A DNA stretch of 64,000 nt from Tuctoria greenei (lineage: Eukaryota; Streptophyta; Magnoliopsida; Poales; Poaceae). The notes under the pieces were generated by a model, which made no database searches, was not told the origin of the DNA, and was given only the letters and a program-made list of their open reading frames with translations. Location: contig JAYESD010000008.1 in NCBI GenBank assembly GCA_036927565.1, positions 114,994,279-115,058,278 of the forward strand. Reading direction: 5' to 3'. The position numbers and the translations under genes are program-made. The first letter of the stretch is position 1; each line of letters opens with the position of its first letter. This document shows positions 44,614 through 54,930 of the stretch, one piece after another.

Positions 44614-46779
44614 CTAGGACTCCGGAGCACTCGGGGCGACGATGAAGCGGTCGACGTCGGCGGTGCTGTCGTCGGAGCTGCTCGAGGTGGAGGTCGCAGG
44701 TGCTGGCGCTGGAGCGGGAGGAGCTGGAGCTGCTGACGCTGCTGGGGGATCTGCTGGGACTGCTGGCGGCAGCGGAGAGGGTACTGCCGGGGGAGGTGAG
44801 AACTGGAATGGCACTGTCGAGGCTAGTAGAGGTGACATGCTGAAGCTTGGTATAGGCGACGCCGGTGCTGGAGCTGCAGTAGGTGCCAGTGGAGAAGCTG
44901 CTGGAGCCTGACCAAGACCCGGCTGCTGAGGCGGAAGGGCTATCCTGGTCTGCTGGTAGAGGTTGATGATCAACCCCAGGATGCCCATCATCGCCTGTTG
45001 AGTCTGCTGCTGCTGGTCCAGGGTCCTCCGGTGCATCTGATCCACCAGGCTCGTGAAGCGATCAGTGTCCTCTCGCCTCTGGCGGGCGATCTCCAACTGC
45101 ATCTCCTGCTGCTGTCTCTGTAGCTCCGCGAGCCGCGCAGCCTGCTCCGCTCGGGCCTGCTCAGCTGCAAGCCTGTCCTGGCGCTGCTGCTCGACCATCT
45201 GCTGGAGCAGCGAGGTGAGCTCTAACGGCTGTGACACCTGAGCCTCGGACACTGGAGGTGGTGGAGCAATCGAACCTCCCGCCTCCGCGTCGTGCTGCCT
45301 CGGAGAAGGAGGCGGAGGAGGGAAGTACTCCTCGACGCTGTCGCTGGTGTCGCTGTCCTACCAGACGTGCTCCAGTCCTCCACCCTGTGCCTCTGCCTGG
45401 GCGAGCGCCTCGTCCTCCTGGGCTAGCTCGGTCCAGTCCTCCTCGGAGAGTCGGGCTCTGACCTGACGCTCGACTGGACGGCCAAGGCGGCGGTCTCCAG
45501 GAGTAGGCACTCGGTAGTGGCCGAACCGAGTGGCGTGGAGCTCTGTCAAAGGAGCAGTGGCTGGCGAGTCCTCAGGTGCTAGCAGGAACAGCAGACGGCA
45601 GATCCAATGCCCGTAGACCAACTGCCTCAACATCCCGACTCCGTCAGTGATCACGTCCTCCATCTCGCAGATCAAGATGTCCACGATATCAAATTCCATC
45701 CCGTTCATCACATAGAACAGGATGGTCTGCTGGAGGCTCGTGAAGCCCTCTAGGTAGCCGGACCTCGGTAGAAGGGTACGCCTGAGGATGTGGTGAACTG
45801 TCCGAGCGGCTGGAGTGAGGAGAGCTGGCACCCTCGGCTGGTCTGGTGTGAAAGGAGGGGTGAACAGACCTCTGATCTCCTCAAATGGCGGTGACACTCC
45901 CCCTGTCAGCGGCCTCCTCGGCGGGTCGGCTCCTCCGTAGACCACCTCGTGCAGACAAGTGAGGTGTGTGTCCACTCCAAGCAGCTGTGCCAGTCGCTCT
46001 CGAGACACGGTGTGCTGCTGCCCCAAAAACATGAAGTGGATCGAGCGCCGACCCTTTGAGATATAGAGAGTGGCGTAGAAGACTCGAACCCACTCCTCCA
46101 CATAAGCGCTCCTCTGGCGTGAGAGCAGCTCCACAAGGCCTCTGTACCTCTCGAAGAATGGCCTGATCCCGTGTCCAACTGCTGTTGCAAGCTGATTCCA
46201 GTCGATGTAAGTGTGCTGGAACAGCTTATGGCCCCGACGCCTGTACGTCTCGTACAGGGACGTCTGTGTCAGGGTCCAAAAGCGGGGATCAACCCTAGTG
46301 TCCCTGGGCTGCGGGAACCACTCCTCTGGCAACGCTGTCCATCTGAGCTTCTTCAGTTGTTTTTCCTTGAATTTGCGATAGTCTGTAAGCCTGACATCCT
46401 CGGCAACTCTGGCAGCGGTATCCATCTCGTAGATGGCCCTCTGGGCCTCTCTGTCCTCTGCGCGGTCGGCAGCAGTGGGGCGCTGACTCGCGGTGGGGGT
46501 CTGACCTCCCCCTCAGGTCCTGACGGTACGCCGGCGAACCAGTGGCGTCACCACAGTATCCTCCTCATCCTCAGAGTCGTCGGGCAGCACGGGCTGCACT
46601 GTGGGCCGCTGCTGCCTCTGCCGAGACTCGCGGAGCCGCAAGGAACCCCGATGGCCGCGCTCACGCTCCTCGGCGGCGCGAGCGGCCAACTCTGCCTGGC
46701 GAGCTTCCTTCGAGAGCTTTTGTTTCTTTGCTGCGGGCTCCTCGATGGCCTTGCCTTTTCCCTTGCGATCACGGCCCAT
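44614..46779 (-). pseudogene. Third ORF of element E (env-position ORF)
   Basis: Start at ATG 46779-46777 (MGRDRKGKGKAIEEPAAKKQ). A single frame of 722 codons to 44614, with only two stops: TGA at 46513-46515 and TAG at 45358-45360. N-terminus basic and lysine-rich, like a nuclear signal. The middle part (46425-45360: LRWTALPEEWFPQP, LFQHTYIDWNQLATAVGHGI, RQRSAYVEEWVRVFYATLYI) is a globular domain. The C-terminal part is a Q, R and A-rich coiled coil (EQARAEQAARLAELQRQQQE) followed by a P/A/S-rich tail. I see no signal peptide or membrane span, so an envelope role is unsupported. Function unknown. Confidence 0.8.
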
Positions 46780-46959
46780 CTTGATGCAAAAGAGAGGCCT
46801 AGGGTTAGTGGAAACATGATCGACGAGAAACAAGGATGGATGTCGCACGGTACGGTACAAACCTTAGCGACGAAAAGGATCACGCGAACGATGAACGGCG
46901 ACGCAGCGATCGGGATGATGTCGCGCGGTTCGTGGGAACCCTAGCGGCGAAAGTCGTAG

Positions 46960-47260
46960 GGCTGCCGGCGGTGAGGTGGAGAGACGACGAGGTGGCACCC
47001 TGAAGAGGCGGCGGCGGCGGCGTGGTCTGAGGCGGCGGCGATGGAGGCGTGGCGGTGGCGACGCGGCGGCGGTGGAGGCGCAGCGGCGGCGCGAGGAGGT
47101 GGCGGCGCGGGAGGCGCGGCGGCGGCGGGAGGCGCAGCGGCGGCGCGAGGAAGTGGCAGCGCGGGAGGCGCGGCGGCGGCGGGAGGCGCGGCGGCGGCGC
47201 GAGGAGATGGCGGCGGGAGGCGCGGCGGCGATGCGAGAAGGTGGCAGCGCGGGGTGAGGA
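46960..47260 (-). repeat. GC-rich 54-bp tandem repeat upstream of ORF3 in element E
   Basis: gcgcgagga occurs at 47089, 47143 and 47197, exactly 54 bases apart, within a stretch of ggcggc and gcggga text. On the minus strand it would be a C-rich leader ahead of the third ORF. Confidence 0.88.
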
Positions 47261-47309
47261 AGACGAAGCGCCGTACGTCTTTAAATGGGAACCCGATGAC
47301 CTAACGGTT

Positions 47310-47592
47310 ACGCGAACACCGGATCGACCGATGCGCATCGGGTGGAGTCATCGGTCGAGTTCAACAGAGAGTTGGTCCAAAAACTCTCTTTGCACACCGG
47401 ATGATCCGACGTTGCTACGTCGATCATCGGTCGAATTCGGCAGGGTGACAGATGATTGAACATCGGATGCTCCGATGTTTCCTGGAATGAACTCATCGGT
47501 CGACTTCTTGGTTCTGACTGATCTGTTCGATGAACTGAAGCATCAATTGATCCGATGAGCTGCTGACCCTAGCATCGGATAGTCCGATGACT
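47310..47592 (-). promoter_or_regulatory. Second palindrome array of element E, upstream of ORF3
   Basis: Sites of the same kind as in U3: accggatcgaccgatg (about 47317), catcggtcga (about 47349), accggatgatccga (about 47397), catcggatgctccgatg (about 47461), catcggtcgac (about 47494), ccgatgag (about 47552), catcggatagtccgatg (about 47572). A tttaaa box lies at about 47279-47284 between the array and the third ORF, as in the LTR. Confidence 0.65.
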
Positions 47593-48144
47593 ACAGAAAA
47601 CCTAAGAATACCCATAAATGTCCGTTGACTTAAAACACACAAAGAGAAAACAAGTCTTAGGACCTTTTGGGCACCTCCTAACCCCTAAAAATAGGCTTTT
47701 CAATATAGTGCCACATATTGGCTAAGCCCTTAAACAAATAGAGCACACAAGGAAAATTAGGAGGGAAAAACCAAGAAAATGTAAGGTCCATGCTTTGTGA
47801 GCTAGAGTATGGAGACTTCTATCTCTTTAAAGCTTGTTCCTTTAGAATTTTGCTCTTTCCACATCATATGAGTTAAGATATTGCATTTCAAACAAGTCTT
47901 CTTCTCATGATGTGGGTTCCCCTTTGTGACAATCTACCGTATGCAATGCCAAACAAGTTAATGCAAGATATTAAATGAGTGCAAGTTTATATGGCAGGAA
48001 TCATGCAAGGCATAAGATAAATCTATCTTGCCAAGTTTAAGCCTTCCAAAGGCTTCCTCAGGGAAAACTATTTCTAGCTCGCCCCTATCCTTTGGGAGTT
48101 AGGCAAGACCTATATGATATGCAACCTTACATGAACATGGCAAC
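47593..48144 (-). other. Intergenic region after pol of element E
   Basis: Non-coding; AT-rich, with no recognisable motif apart from its position between pol stop (48145) and the palindrome array. Confidence 0.6.
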
Positions 48145-51100
48145 TTACATGACGTTAGATGCATCTAGCACATTTAATTCACTTCTAAGCCTAGAAAAAG
48201 TTTTCTCATCAAGTGGTTTGGTGAAGATATCCGCCAATTGTTCTTCGGACCTAACACCTTGCAATGAGATGTCTCCCTTAGCCTCATGGTCCCGCAAGAA
48301 GTGATGGCGAATATCAATGTGCTTGGTGCGGGAGTGTTGAACGGGGTTTCTAGCTATCTTAACCGCACTTTCATTGTCACAAAGGAGAGGCACACAACCA
48401 AACTTAATTCCAAAGTCCAAAAGGGTTTGCTTCATATATAGAATTTGGGCACAACATGCACCGGCCGCTATATACTCCGCCTCCGCGGTGGACAAAGCCA
48501 CGGAATTTTGCTTTTTGCTAGACCAAGATACTAGGGAACGCCCAAGTAGGTGGCACCCTCCGGAGGTACTCTTGCGGTCCACACGACATCCGGCAAAGTC
48601 CGAATCCGAGTAGCCTAAGAGATGAAAACTAGCGTTCTTGGGGTACCACAAACCTACACTTGGGGTATGCTTGAGATACCGGAGTATCCTAAAGACCGCC
48701 TTCTTGTGCGATTCTTTAGGTGCCGCTTGAAAGCGAGCACACAAGCACACACTAAACATAATATCGGGCCTATATGCGGTAAGATATAACAATGAGCCAA
48801 TCATGGAACGGTAATGAGATTGATCAATAGGTTTACCGTCCATGTCCGCGTCGAGATGGCAATTTGTCGCCATTGGAGTGCTTCTTGAGCTACAATCTCC
48901 CATCTCAAATTTCTTCAAGAGGTCCTTTGTGTACTTCTCTTGATAGATGAAGGTCCCCTCTTGAAGTTGCTTGATTTGAAATCCTAGGAAGAAATTGAGC
49001 TCTCCAATCATTGACATCTCGAATTCCCTAGACATCATTTTGCCAAACTCATGGCTAAGAGCTTTGTTAGTTGAGCCAAAAATAATGTCATCAACGTAAA
49101 TTTGACAAAGAAATAAATCTCCGTCGATGTCCTTGGTGAAGAGTGTAGTATCCACCCTCCCGATCTTGAATCCTTGCATGACTAGGAAATCCCTTAGTCG
49201 TTCATACCACGCCCTAGGTGCTTGCTTGAGTCCGTAGAGCGCCTTGTGTAACCTATACACATGATTAGGATTCCTCGGATCTTCAAACCCGGGAGGTTGC
49301 TCAACATAAACAAGCTCGTTAATATAGCCATTAAGAAAGGCACTTTTCACATCCATTTGATAAAGCATTATGTTATGATGTGAAGCAAAAGCAAGGAGTA
49401 TACGAATAGCTTCTAACCGAGCGACCGGAGCGAATGTCTTTCCAAAGTCTAGTACTTCAACTTGCGCAAAACCCTTGGCCACAAGTCTTGCCTTGTTGCG
49501 GACCACAACGCCATTCTCATCTTGCTTGTTGCGGTACACCCACTTCGTTCCGATGACATTCTTGTCCTTGGGTCGCTCCTCCAACACCCAAACTTCGTTG
49601 CGGGTGAAGTTGTTGAGTTCTTCTTGCATTGCCATCACCCAATTTGGATCTTGAAGTGCTTCCTCGATGCGAGTGGGTTCTACACACGAAACAAACGAGT
49701 AGTGCTCACAAAACGAAGCGACATGGCGAGAACGAGTACTTACTCCCCGTGACGCACTTCCGATGATTTGATCCATCGGATGCGCCTTGGAGATGCGCCC
49801 ATGCCTCATGAGTGGTTGTGAAACACTTGGCGGTGGTGATGCGTTTTGCTCGTCTTGTGGATGGACTTGATCTTGGACTTCTTCTTCTTCATCTAGATGT
49901 TGTAGGACTTGTGAATCTTGCGTAGGCAATGGATCATCTTTTTCTTCTTCTTCGTCAACTTGAGGCGCCATGGGGGTGTCGATGTTAGCATTTGAGGCTC
50001 CCCCTTGATCATGGCTCTCCTCAACTTCAGGCTTGATGTCTCCAATGGTCATGTTCTTCATAGCTTCTCGTAGAGGCTCATCATCTATATCATCATGACC
50101 AAAACTCTCCTCAAGCCTCTTCTTGCGGTAGATGTAGCACTTGCATCCGAAGACTCGGAAGTAGGAGATGTTGGGCTTTCTCCCAATGAGGAGCTCATAG
50201 GGGGTCTTTTGAAGTAGTCGATGAAGATAGATCCTATTAGCGGCATGGCACGCCGTGTTGATTGCTTCGGCCCAAAACTTCTCCGACGTGCCATAGTCAT
50301 CAAGCATTGCTCTTGCAAGGGTGATGAGAGTCTTGTTCTTCCTTTCAACGACTCCATTTTGTTGAGGGGTGTATGTGGCCGAAAACTCGTGCTTCACGCC
50401 TTCACGGTCACACCACTCCCCAATGTTGTAGTTCTTGAACTCGGTGCCGTTGTCACTCCGGACCTTGATGATGGGAAGTTGAAATTCCCTTTGAGCTCGT
50501 TTTGCAAAGGTCTTGAAGACTTCCGGAGTTTCACCCTTGTCACCTAGAAACAAAGTCCAAGCATATCGAGAATAATCATCAACAATAAAGAGACAATAGA
50601 GGTTACCGCCAGGACTTTGGTATGTGGACGGTCCGAAGAGGTCCATGTGAAGCAGTTCAAGTGGCTTGGAGGTTGACACCATTGTCTTCATCGGATGGTG
50701 CGAAGCAACTTGCTTCCCGGCTTGACACGCGCTACAAAGTTTGTTCTTCTCAAATGTGACGTCCTTCACGCCGGTCACCATCCCAAGCTTGAATGACTTC
50801 TTGAGCTTGCTCATCCCTATGTGAGCAATGCGTCGATGCCATAGCCAACCCAAACTTGTCTTGGTGAAAAGACAAGTGGTCAAGCTAGCGTTCTTGTTGG
50901 AGAAGTCTACCAAGTAAAGATGTCCATGCCTAAACCCCTTGAAGATTAGTTCTTTGCTAGACTCACTAGACACCACAACACCATTCTTGTCAAATGTGCA
51001 CGTTAGTCCAAGATCACATAATTGTACAATAGAGAGTAAATTGAAACTGAGAGACTTAACATAAAGCACGTTAGAGATAGACAAATCATTAGAAATAGCA

Positions 51101-51264
51101 ATTTTACCTAAACAAATTACCTTCCCTTTTGAGTTATCACCAAAGGTGACTTGTTCGTGATTTCCGGGGTCCTCTATGGAGGTGAACATACCATCATTGC
51201 CGGTCATGTGTTGAGTGCACCCACTATCGAGTACCCAATGTTTTCCTCCGGCTTTGTAGTTCAC
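48145..51264 (-). CDS. Pol polyprotein of element E (protease, integrase, RT, RNase H)
   Basis: 1,039 codons without a stop. Protease: WVLDSGCTQHMTG near residue 12. GAG-pre-integrase zinc region: LWHRRIAHIGMSKLKK ... LCSACQAGKQ. Integrase core: LLHMDLFGPSTYQ, VRSDNGTEFKN, QQNGVVERKNKTL (D, D and E present). RT: YQMDVKSAFLNGYINELVYV and the YVDDIIFGS catalytic motif. RNase H: YSDSDFAGCRVDRKSTSGG and ALSTAEAEYIAAG. The frame is +1 relative to gag, with a 41-base overlap (51224-51264). Between FGCKCYIYRKKR and DDEPLREAMKNM the family usually has about 50-60 more residues, so an in-frame deletion is likely. The actual N-terminus would be set by frameshifting, not by the internal ATG. Confidence 0.93.
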   Translation of the reverse strand: MNYKAGGKHWVLDSGCTQHMTGNDGMFTSIEDPGNHEQVTFGDNSKGKVICLGKIAISNDLSISNVLYVKSLSFNLLSIVQLCDLGLTCTFDKNGVVVSSESSKELIFKGFRHGHLYLVDFSNKNASLTTCLFTKTSLGWLWHRRIAHIGMSKLKKSFKLGMVTGVKDVTFEKNKLCSACQAGKQVASHHPMKTMVSTSKPLELLHMDLFGPSTYQSPGGNLYCLFIVDDYSRYAWTLFLGDKGETPEVFKTFAKRAQREFQLPIIKVRSDNGTEFKNYNIGEWCDREGVKHEFSATYTPQQNGVVERKNKTLITLARAMLDDYGTSEKFWAEAINTACHAANRIYLHRLLQKTPYELLIGRKPNISYFRVFGCKCYIYRKKRLEESFGHDDIDDEPLREAMKNMTIGDIKPEVEESHDQGGASNANIDTPMAPQVDEEEEKDDPLPTQDSQVLQHLDEEEEVQDQVHPQDEQNASPPPSVSQPLMRHGRISKAHPMDQIIGSASRGVSTRSRHVASFCEHYSFVSCVEPTRIEEALQDPNWVMAMQEELNNFTRNEVWVLEERPKDKNVIGTKWVYRNKQDENGVVVRNKARLVAKGFAQVEVLDFGKTFAPVARLEAIRILLAFASHHNIMLYQMDVKSAFLNGYINELVYVEQPPGFEDPRNPNHVYRLHKALYGLKQAPRAWYERLRDFLVMQGFKIGRVDTTLFTKDIDGDLFLCQIYVDDIIFGSTNKALSHEFGKMMSREFEMSMIGELNFFLGFQIKQLQEGTFIYQEKYTKDLLKKFEMGDCSSRSTPMATNCHLDADMDGKPIDQSHYRSMIGSLLYLTAYRPDIMFSVCLCARFQAAPKESHKKAVFRILRYLKHTPSVGLWYPKNASFHLLGYSDSDFAGCRVDRKSTSGGCHLLGRSLVSWSSKKQNSVALSTAEAEYIAAGACCAQILYMKQTLLDFGIKFGCVPLLCDNESAVKIARNPVQHSRTKHIDIRHHFLRDHEAKGDISLQGVRSEEQLADIFTKPLDEKTFSRLRSELNVLDASNVM

Positions 51265-53404
51265 CTACACACATGAAGTTAGTTTTTGAGTTTAGGAACC
51301 CAAGCCAACTTAGGTCCTTGTATGTGTGTACAAGTGATTTTGGGACCCAAAGTTGCTTGGGGAGCTTCGCCTTCATGCCCTTGATGTCTTTGCCGATGAA
51401 CTTTGCCTTCACCTTCCCACCTACTTTGCTCAATAGATAATAGTGATTATCAAAGGTAGATGTATAGTTAGGAGGCAATTTGGGAGAAGGACGATTAGGA
51501 AGAGGACACTCCCTTGTGTGATGTCCGGTGACCTCACAGTGTTGGCAATAGGAACCAACTTCCTTGATGAAGTTTGTCCTAAGCTCCGGTGAGGGCACCT
51601 TCCCTTTGTTTGGCACCGGGAAGGATCCAAGTCCTCTCTTGTTGAAGACTTTGGCTTGTTGGAAGAGGATTTCCTTATGCTTGTCCTCTCCCTTGGTTAG
51701 TCTTGCCACGCTAGCATGGAGACTTTCAATCTCGTCCATTAGCTCCTTCTCCCTAGCATTTGCTTTCAACGGCAAAGACTCATGCAAATTGTTAGTGGCA
51801 TGTGAACTAGCGGATATTTTGCCATCAAGGGTTTCTTTCTTCAAGTTTTTTAATTTTAGTTCAATAGCTTCATAAGCAAGGTTAAGTACTTGATGCTCTT
51901 GAACCAACTCATTGTGCTTGCCCAAGAGTGCTTGATGAGCTAAGTCAAGCTCATGGTGATCAAGCTTGATTTGAGCCTTCTCTTCCTCAATTTGCTTGAC
52001 ATGAGACTTGAGCATGTCATGCTCCTTAAGTATGCTTTCATACTTGTCATGCAAATTGAGGTTAGCACTCTCAAGCTTAGCACGAGCTTGTTCAAGTGCC
52101 TTAACCTTGCCCTTTTCCCTTTTTATGATGACATGATATTCATTAATCATAGATGCTAATTCATCGGGAGAAAGTTCATCATCATCACTAGAGTCATCAC
52201 ATACCTTGGTGTTACCTTTCGCCATGAGACACATGGGCGGTGGGGGAAGAGGTGAGTCATCCTTGTTGACGATAGCGAGGCTTGCCAAGTTTTCTTCCTC
52301 ATCTTCACTATCATCGTCACTTGTTTCCTCATCGGTGACCCACTCATTGGCTTCGCACATGAAGACCTTTTGAGGCCCTCTTCTCTTCTTTGGAAAGAGC
52401 TTGGTCTTCTTGCCTTTGTCAAATTTCTTCTTTCCAAAGGAGCGCTTGGGCTTGACCTCTTCTTCATCTTCATCACTTTCTTCTAGCTTTCGATGCTTTC
52501 CCTTGTGGTTGTCCTTCCTCTTGTCCGGCTTTGGACAATCATACGATATGTGGCCTTGATCACCACAATTATAGCATATCTTGTTTTCATCTTTTCTTGG
52601 AAGGAAGGCTTTATTCTTGGGATCAAAAGAGTAACCCTTCTTTGCAATCTTGGAGTTTAACCGTGAGAATTTTCTCATCATCAATGCAAGCTCGTCATCG
52701 TCCTCTTCGCTTGTTGCTTGCTCTTCTTCACTTGAGCTAGGCTCAACTACTTTCTTCTTCTTGGGGGTTGTCTTCTTGGTTGAGGCCTTGAGAGCAATGG
52801 TCTTTGACGATGACTCCTCCATCATTCCAAGAACGCTCATCTCATGAGCATGAATTTCTCCAATGAGCTCCGAGACTTCAATGTTGTCAAGCGATTCCTT
52901 TTGGAGCATTGAATTGATAATGTTGTACTTGGGCTTGGGTAGAAGCATGAGGATCTTGCGGTTAATAAGTCCCTTACCGAGAGAGGCAATGTCAAGTGCG
53001 TTAATCTCCTCAATGAGTACATTTAGACGGGAAAACATTTGGTTAACATTCTCATGAGGAAGCATTTTGAATTCATCATACTTGGATTTAAGCAAGTGAT
53101 ATTTGAGTTCTTTGACACGAGATGAGCCCTCATGTATTTCAATTAAACATGCCCATATTTCACATGCTTTCTCTTTACTAGCAATTCTAGCAAATACGTC
53201 TTGACTTATGCATTCGTAGATAGCATTTCTAGCCTTAGCATCCCATTTTAGTTGATCACCAACATAATTGAGATCTCCAAATCCCGCATGGGTCGCTTCC
53301 CAAACTTCGGGAGCAATAGCCTCTAGGTAGGCACGCATGCGTGCTTTCCAATAGGCAAAGTTCTTGCCCTCGAAGGTGGGAACCGAACCCCCATTCTTGG
53401 CCAT
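51224..53404 (-). CDS. Gag of element E
   Basis: 726 codons, intact. ATG at 53404-53402, only 46 bases from the PBS, which is usual for this lineage. N-terminal UBN2-like capsid region (FAYWKARMRAYLEAIAPEVW ... VKELKYHLLKSKYDEFKMLP), first knuckle CYNCGDQGHISYDC at about residue 280, an acidic and lysine-rich middle part, a long coiled coil (EREKGKVKALEQARAKLESA and following), and a second CxxC-type knuckle CQHCEVTGHHTREC near residue 645. It forms the virus-like particle and binds RNA. Confidence 0.94.
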   Translation of the reverse strand: MAKNGGSVPTFEGKNFAYWKARMRAYLEAIAPEVWEATHAGFGDLNYVGDQLKWDAKARNAIYECISQDVFARIASKEKACEIWACLIEIHEGSSRVKELKYHLLKSKYDEFKMLPHENVNQMFSRLNVLIEEINALDIASLGKGLINRKILMLLPKPKYNIINSMLQKESLDNIEVSELIGEIHAHEMSVLGMMEESSSKTIALKASTKKTTPKKKKVVEPSSSEEEQATSEEDDDELALMMRKFSRLNSKIAKKGYSFDPKNKAFLPRKDENKICYNCGDQGHISYDCPKPDKRKDNHKGKHRKLEESDEDEEEVKPKRSFGKKKFDKGKKTKLFPKKRRGPQKVFMCEANEWVTDEETSDDDSEDEEENLASLAIVNKDDSPLPPPPMCLMAKGNTKVCDDSSDDDELSPDELASMINEYHVIIKREKGKVKALEQARAKLESANLNLHDKYESILKEHDMLKSHVKQIEEEKAQIKLDHHELDLAHQALLGKHNELVQEHQVLNLAYEAIELKLKNLKKETLDGKISASSHATNNLHESLPLKANAREKELMDEIESLHASVARLTKGEDKHKEILFQQAKVFNKRGLGSFPVPNKGKVPSPELRTNFIKEVGSYCQHCEVTGHHTRECPLPNRPSPKLPPNYTSTFDNHYYLLSKVGGKVKAKFIGKDIKGMKAKLPKQLWVPKSLVHTYKDLSWLGFLNSKTNFMCVGELQSRRKTLGTR

Positions 53405-53450
53405 TTAAGCTCTCTAGCGGTGAAGCTAGAATGATCCTATGAGAAACCTT

Positions 53451-53462
53451 GCTCTGATACCA
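53451..53462 (-). promoter_or_regulatory. Primer-binding site of element E
   Basis: Minus strand TGGTATCAGAGC, two bases after the LTR end; initiator methionine tRNA type. Confidence 0.93.
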
Positions 53463-53464
53463 AT

Positions 53465-54925
53465 TGTAAGGATCGAAACGCCCAAGAGGGGGGGTGAATT
53501 GGACTTTTTCAAATTTTAAGGCAATTTAAAAACTTTAATTGTTAAGCCCAATTCCCTATGCAAGTCAACTACGCAATCAAGAGAGTTAAGTGCGGAATAG
53601 TAAAACGTAATCGTAAAGGGGTAGGGAGAGGAATGCAAACGCTCGAAGACGCGGAGGCACGGCGATTTTTCCCGTGGTTCGGTAAGATCACTAGGATCTT
53701 CCTACATCCACGTTGTGGCACCCACCAAAGGGTATTGCCACTCCCAAGTCACCAAGACGAGGGAATCCACTAACTTTCTCCGTTCGCCATCTCCGGCAAG
53801 GTGGAGCTCAAGCCTTGTACAACTTCGATCCTCCGGGCTTCCACAATTGTCTCGGCAAGCTCCAGAGCAATCTCTCTACTCTCCGCTTGATACAAGGTGA
53901 ATGCAATCACCAAGAATGCACTCCCTCACGGCTCTCACTGGTCTAGAGACTCCACTCACCCAGAGAGGACGCACACAAGCTTCTCTCTAGCTAGGTCTAG
54001 CCTATATCTTGAGGTGTAGATGGACGGAAAGGGTGTGTAAATGATTGTTCTAGGTCTTGGACACTTGAGGATGTGTAGGCATGCTCTGGTTGTCAAGTGT
54101 TGTCGAAATGACTGGTGGAAGGGGGTTAAATAGCCAGCCCAACTGAATTAGCCGTTGAAAAAGTTGGCTGATTACTTTTTCTGTGTACATCAGATGATCC
54201 GATGACCACCTTTCCTGATCATCGGTCTAATTAGATTAGCTGACGTCACTGTGTCAGAAGTGACCGTTATCTACCGATGCTGCCCCTTCTCAATCATCGG
54301 ATGATCCGGTGAGCTTTGTCTTCAGATTTGGTCCAGAAATAATGTTTCTGTTGAACTAGACCGATGTACACTTTGCTTCTGCAACGGATGATCTGGTGAG
54401 TGTTTCTCCAGAATTGTTGAGACAAATTAATCTTTCTGTTGAACTTCACTGATGTCCACTTGTCTCTAGCATCGGATGATCTGGTGTGTACTTCATTCTG
54501 AGGTCTTCTTCTTCTGTTGAGCCCCAATCGACCGATGTGTGCATTTTCCAGACCATCGGACGATCCGGTGAGTGTAATTTGTTTGCTTCGAGTTGAACTT
54601 TTAGAAGCTTCTCGAGTGACCTCTTTGACACTTTTTGCAAATAATGTTCTGATGAATATTGATCTTCTTGTGTTGCCAATTTTGATAGAATAGAGTTGTT
54701 GTGTAAGTTCTTCATTTAGCCTTCATGAGAATTGAATAACCCCCTTAGAATAGGTCGTTTGAGGGGTTTCCATTCGTATCCAATGAGTGGTAGATGATTT
54801 GAAAGGATAGTCATTAACGCTTGATGTGATATATGTGAAACCTTGCATCCACAAACTCATTAGTAATTACGAATGGTTGTCATTAATCACCAAAACCATA
54901 CCTCACGGGGGCCTAGATGCTTTTA
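53465..54925 (-). repeat. 5' LTR of element E
   Basis: 1,461 bases, tgtaagg to tttta. The outermost CA of this LTR has become TA at 54925 (tgaaag in the other copy). It contains the same palindrome array. Confidence 0.93.
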
Positions 54926-54930
54926 GTTGT

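Larger units (their letters stand above)
42737..54925 (-). mobile_element. Element E: SIRE/Opie-type Ty1/copia element with third ORF, inserted in F LTR
   Basis: 12,189 bases flanked by gttgt (42732-42736 and 54926-54930). Order on the minus strand: 5' LTR, iMet PBS, gag (726 codons, open), pol (open), an intergenic region with U3-like palindromes and GC-rich repeats, a third ORF, PPT, 3' LTR. By eye the LTRs differ at about 27 of 1,465 positions (about 98% identical), the lowest divergence of the elements compared here. The third ORF in the env position is a feature of the SIRE/Maximus lineage. Confidence 0.94.

Noticed and set aside
44614..46779. Third ORF of E as a true envelope gene or endogenous virus
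   Set aside because: Position fits, but there is no signal peptide, cleavage site or membrane span; called only an env-position ORF.
46171..46944. 257-codon plus-strand open frame
   Set aside because: It is the antisense shadow of the GC-rich third ORF of E, whose strand and frame are supported by pol orientation and by 722 nearly unbroken codons.
46976..47459. Arginine-rich plus-strand open frames
   Set aside because: Produced by the ggc-rich 54-base repeat; stop codons are rare there in all frames.
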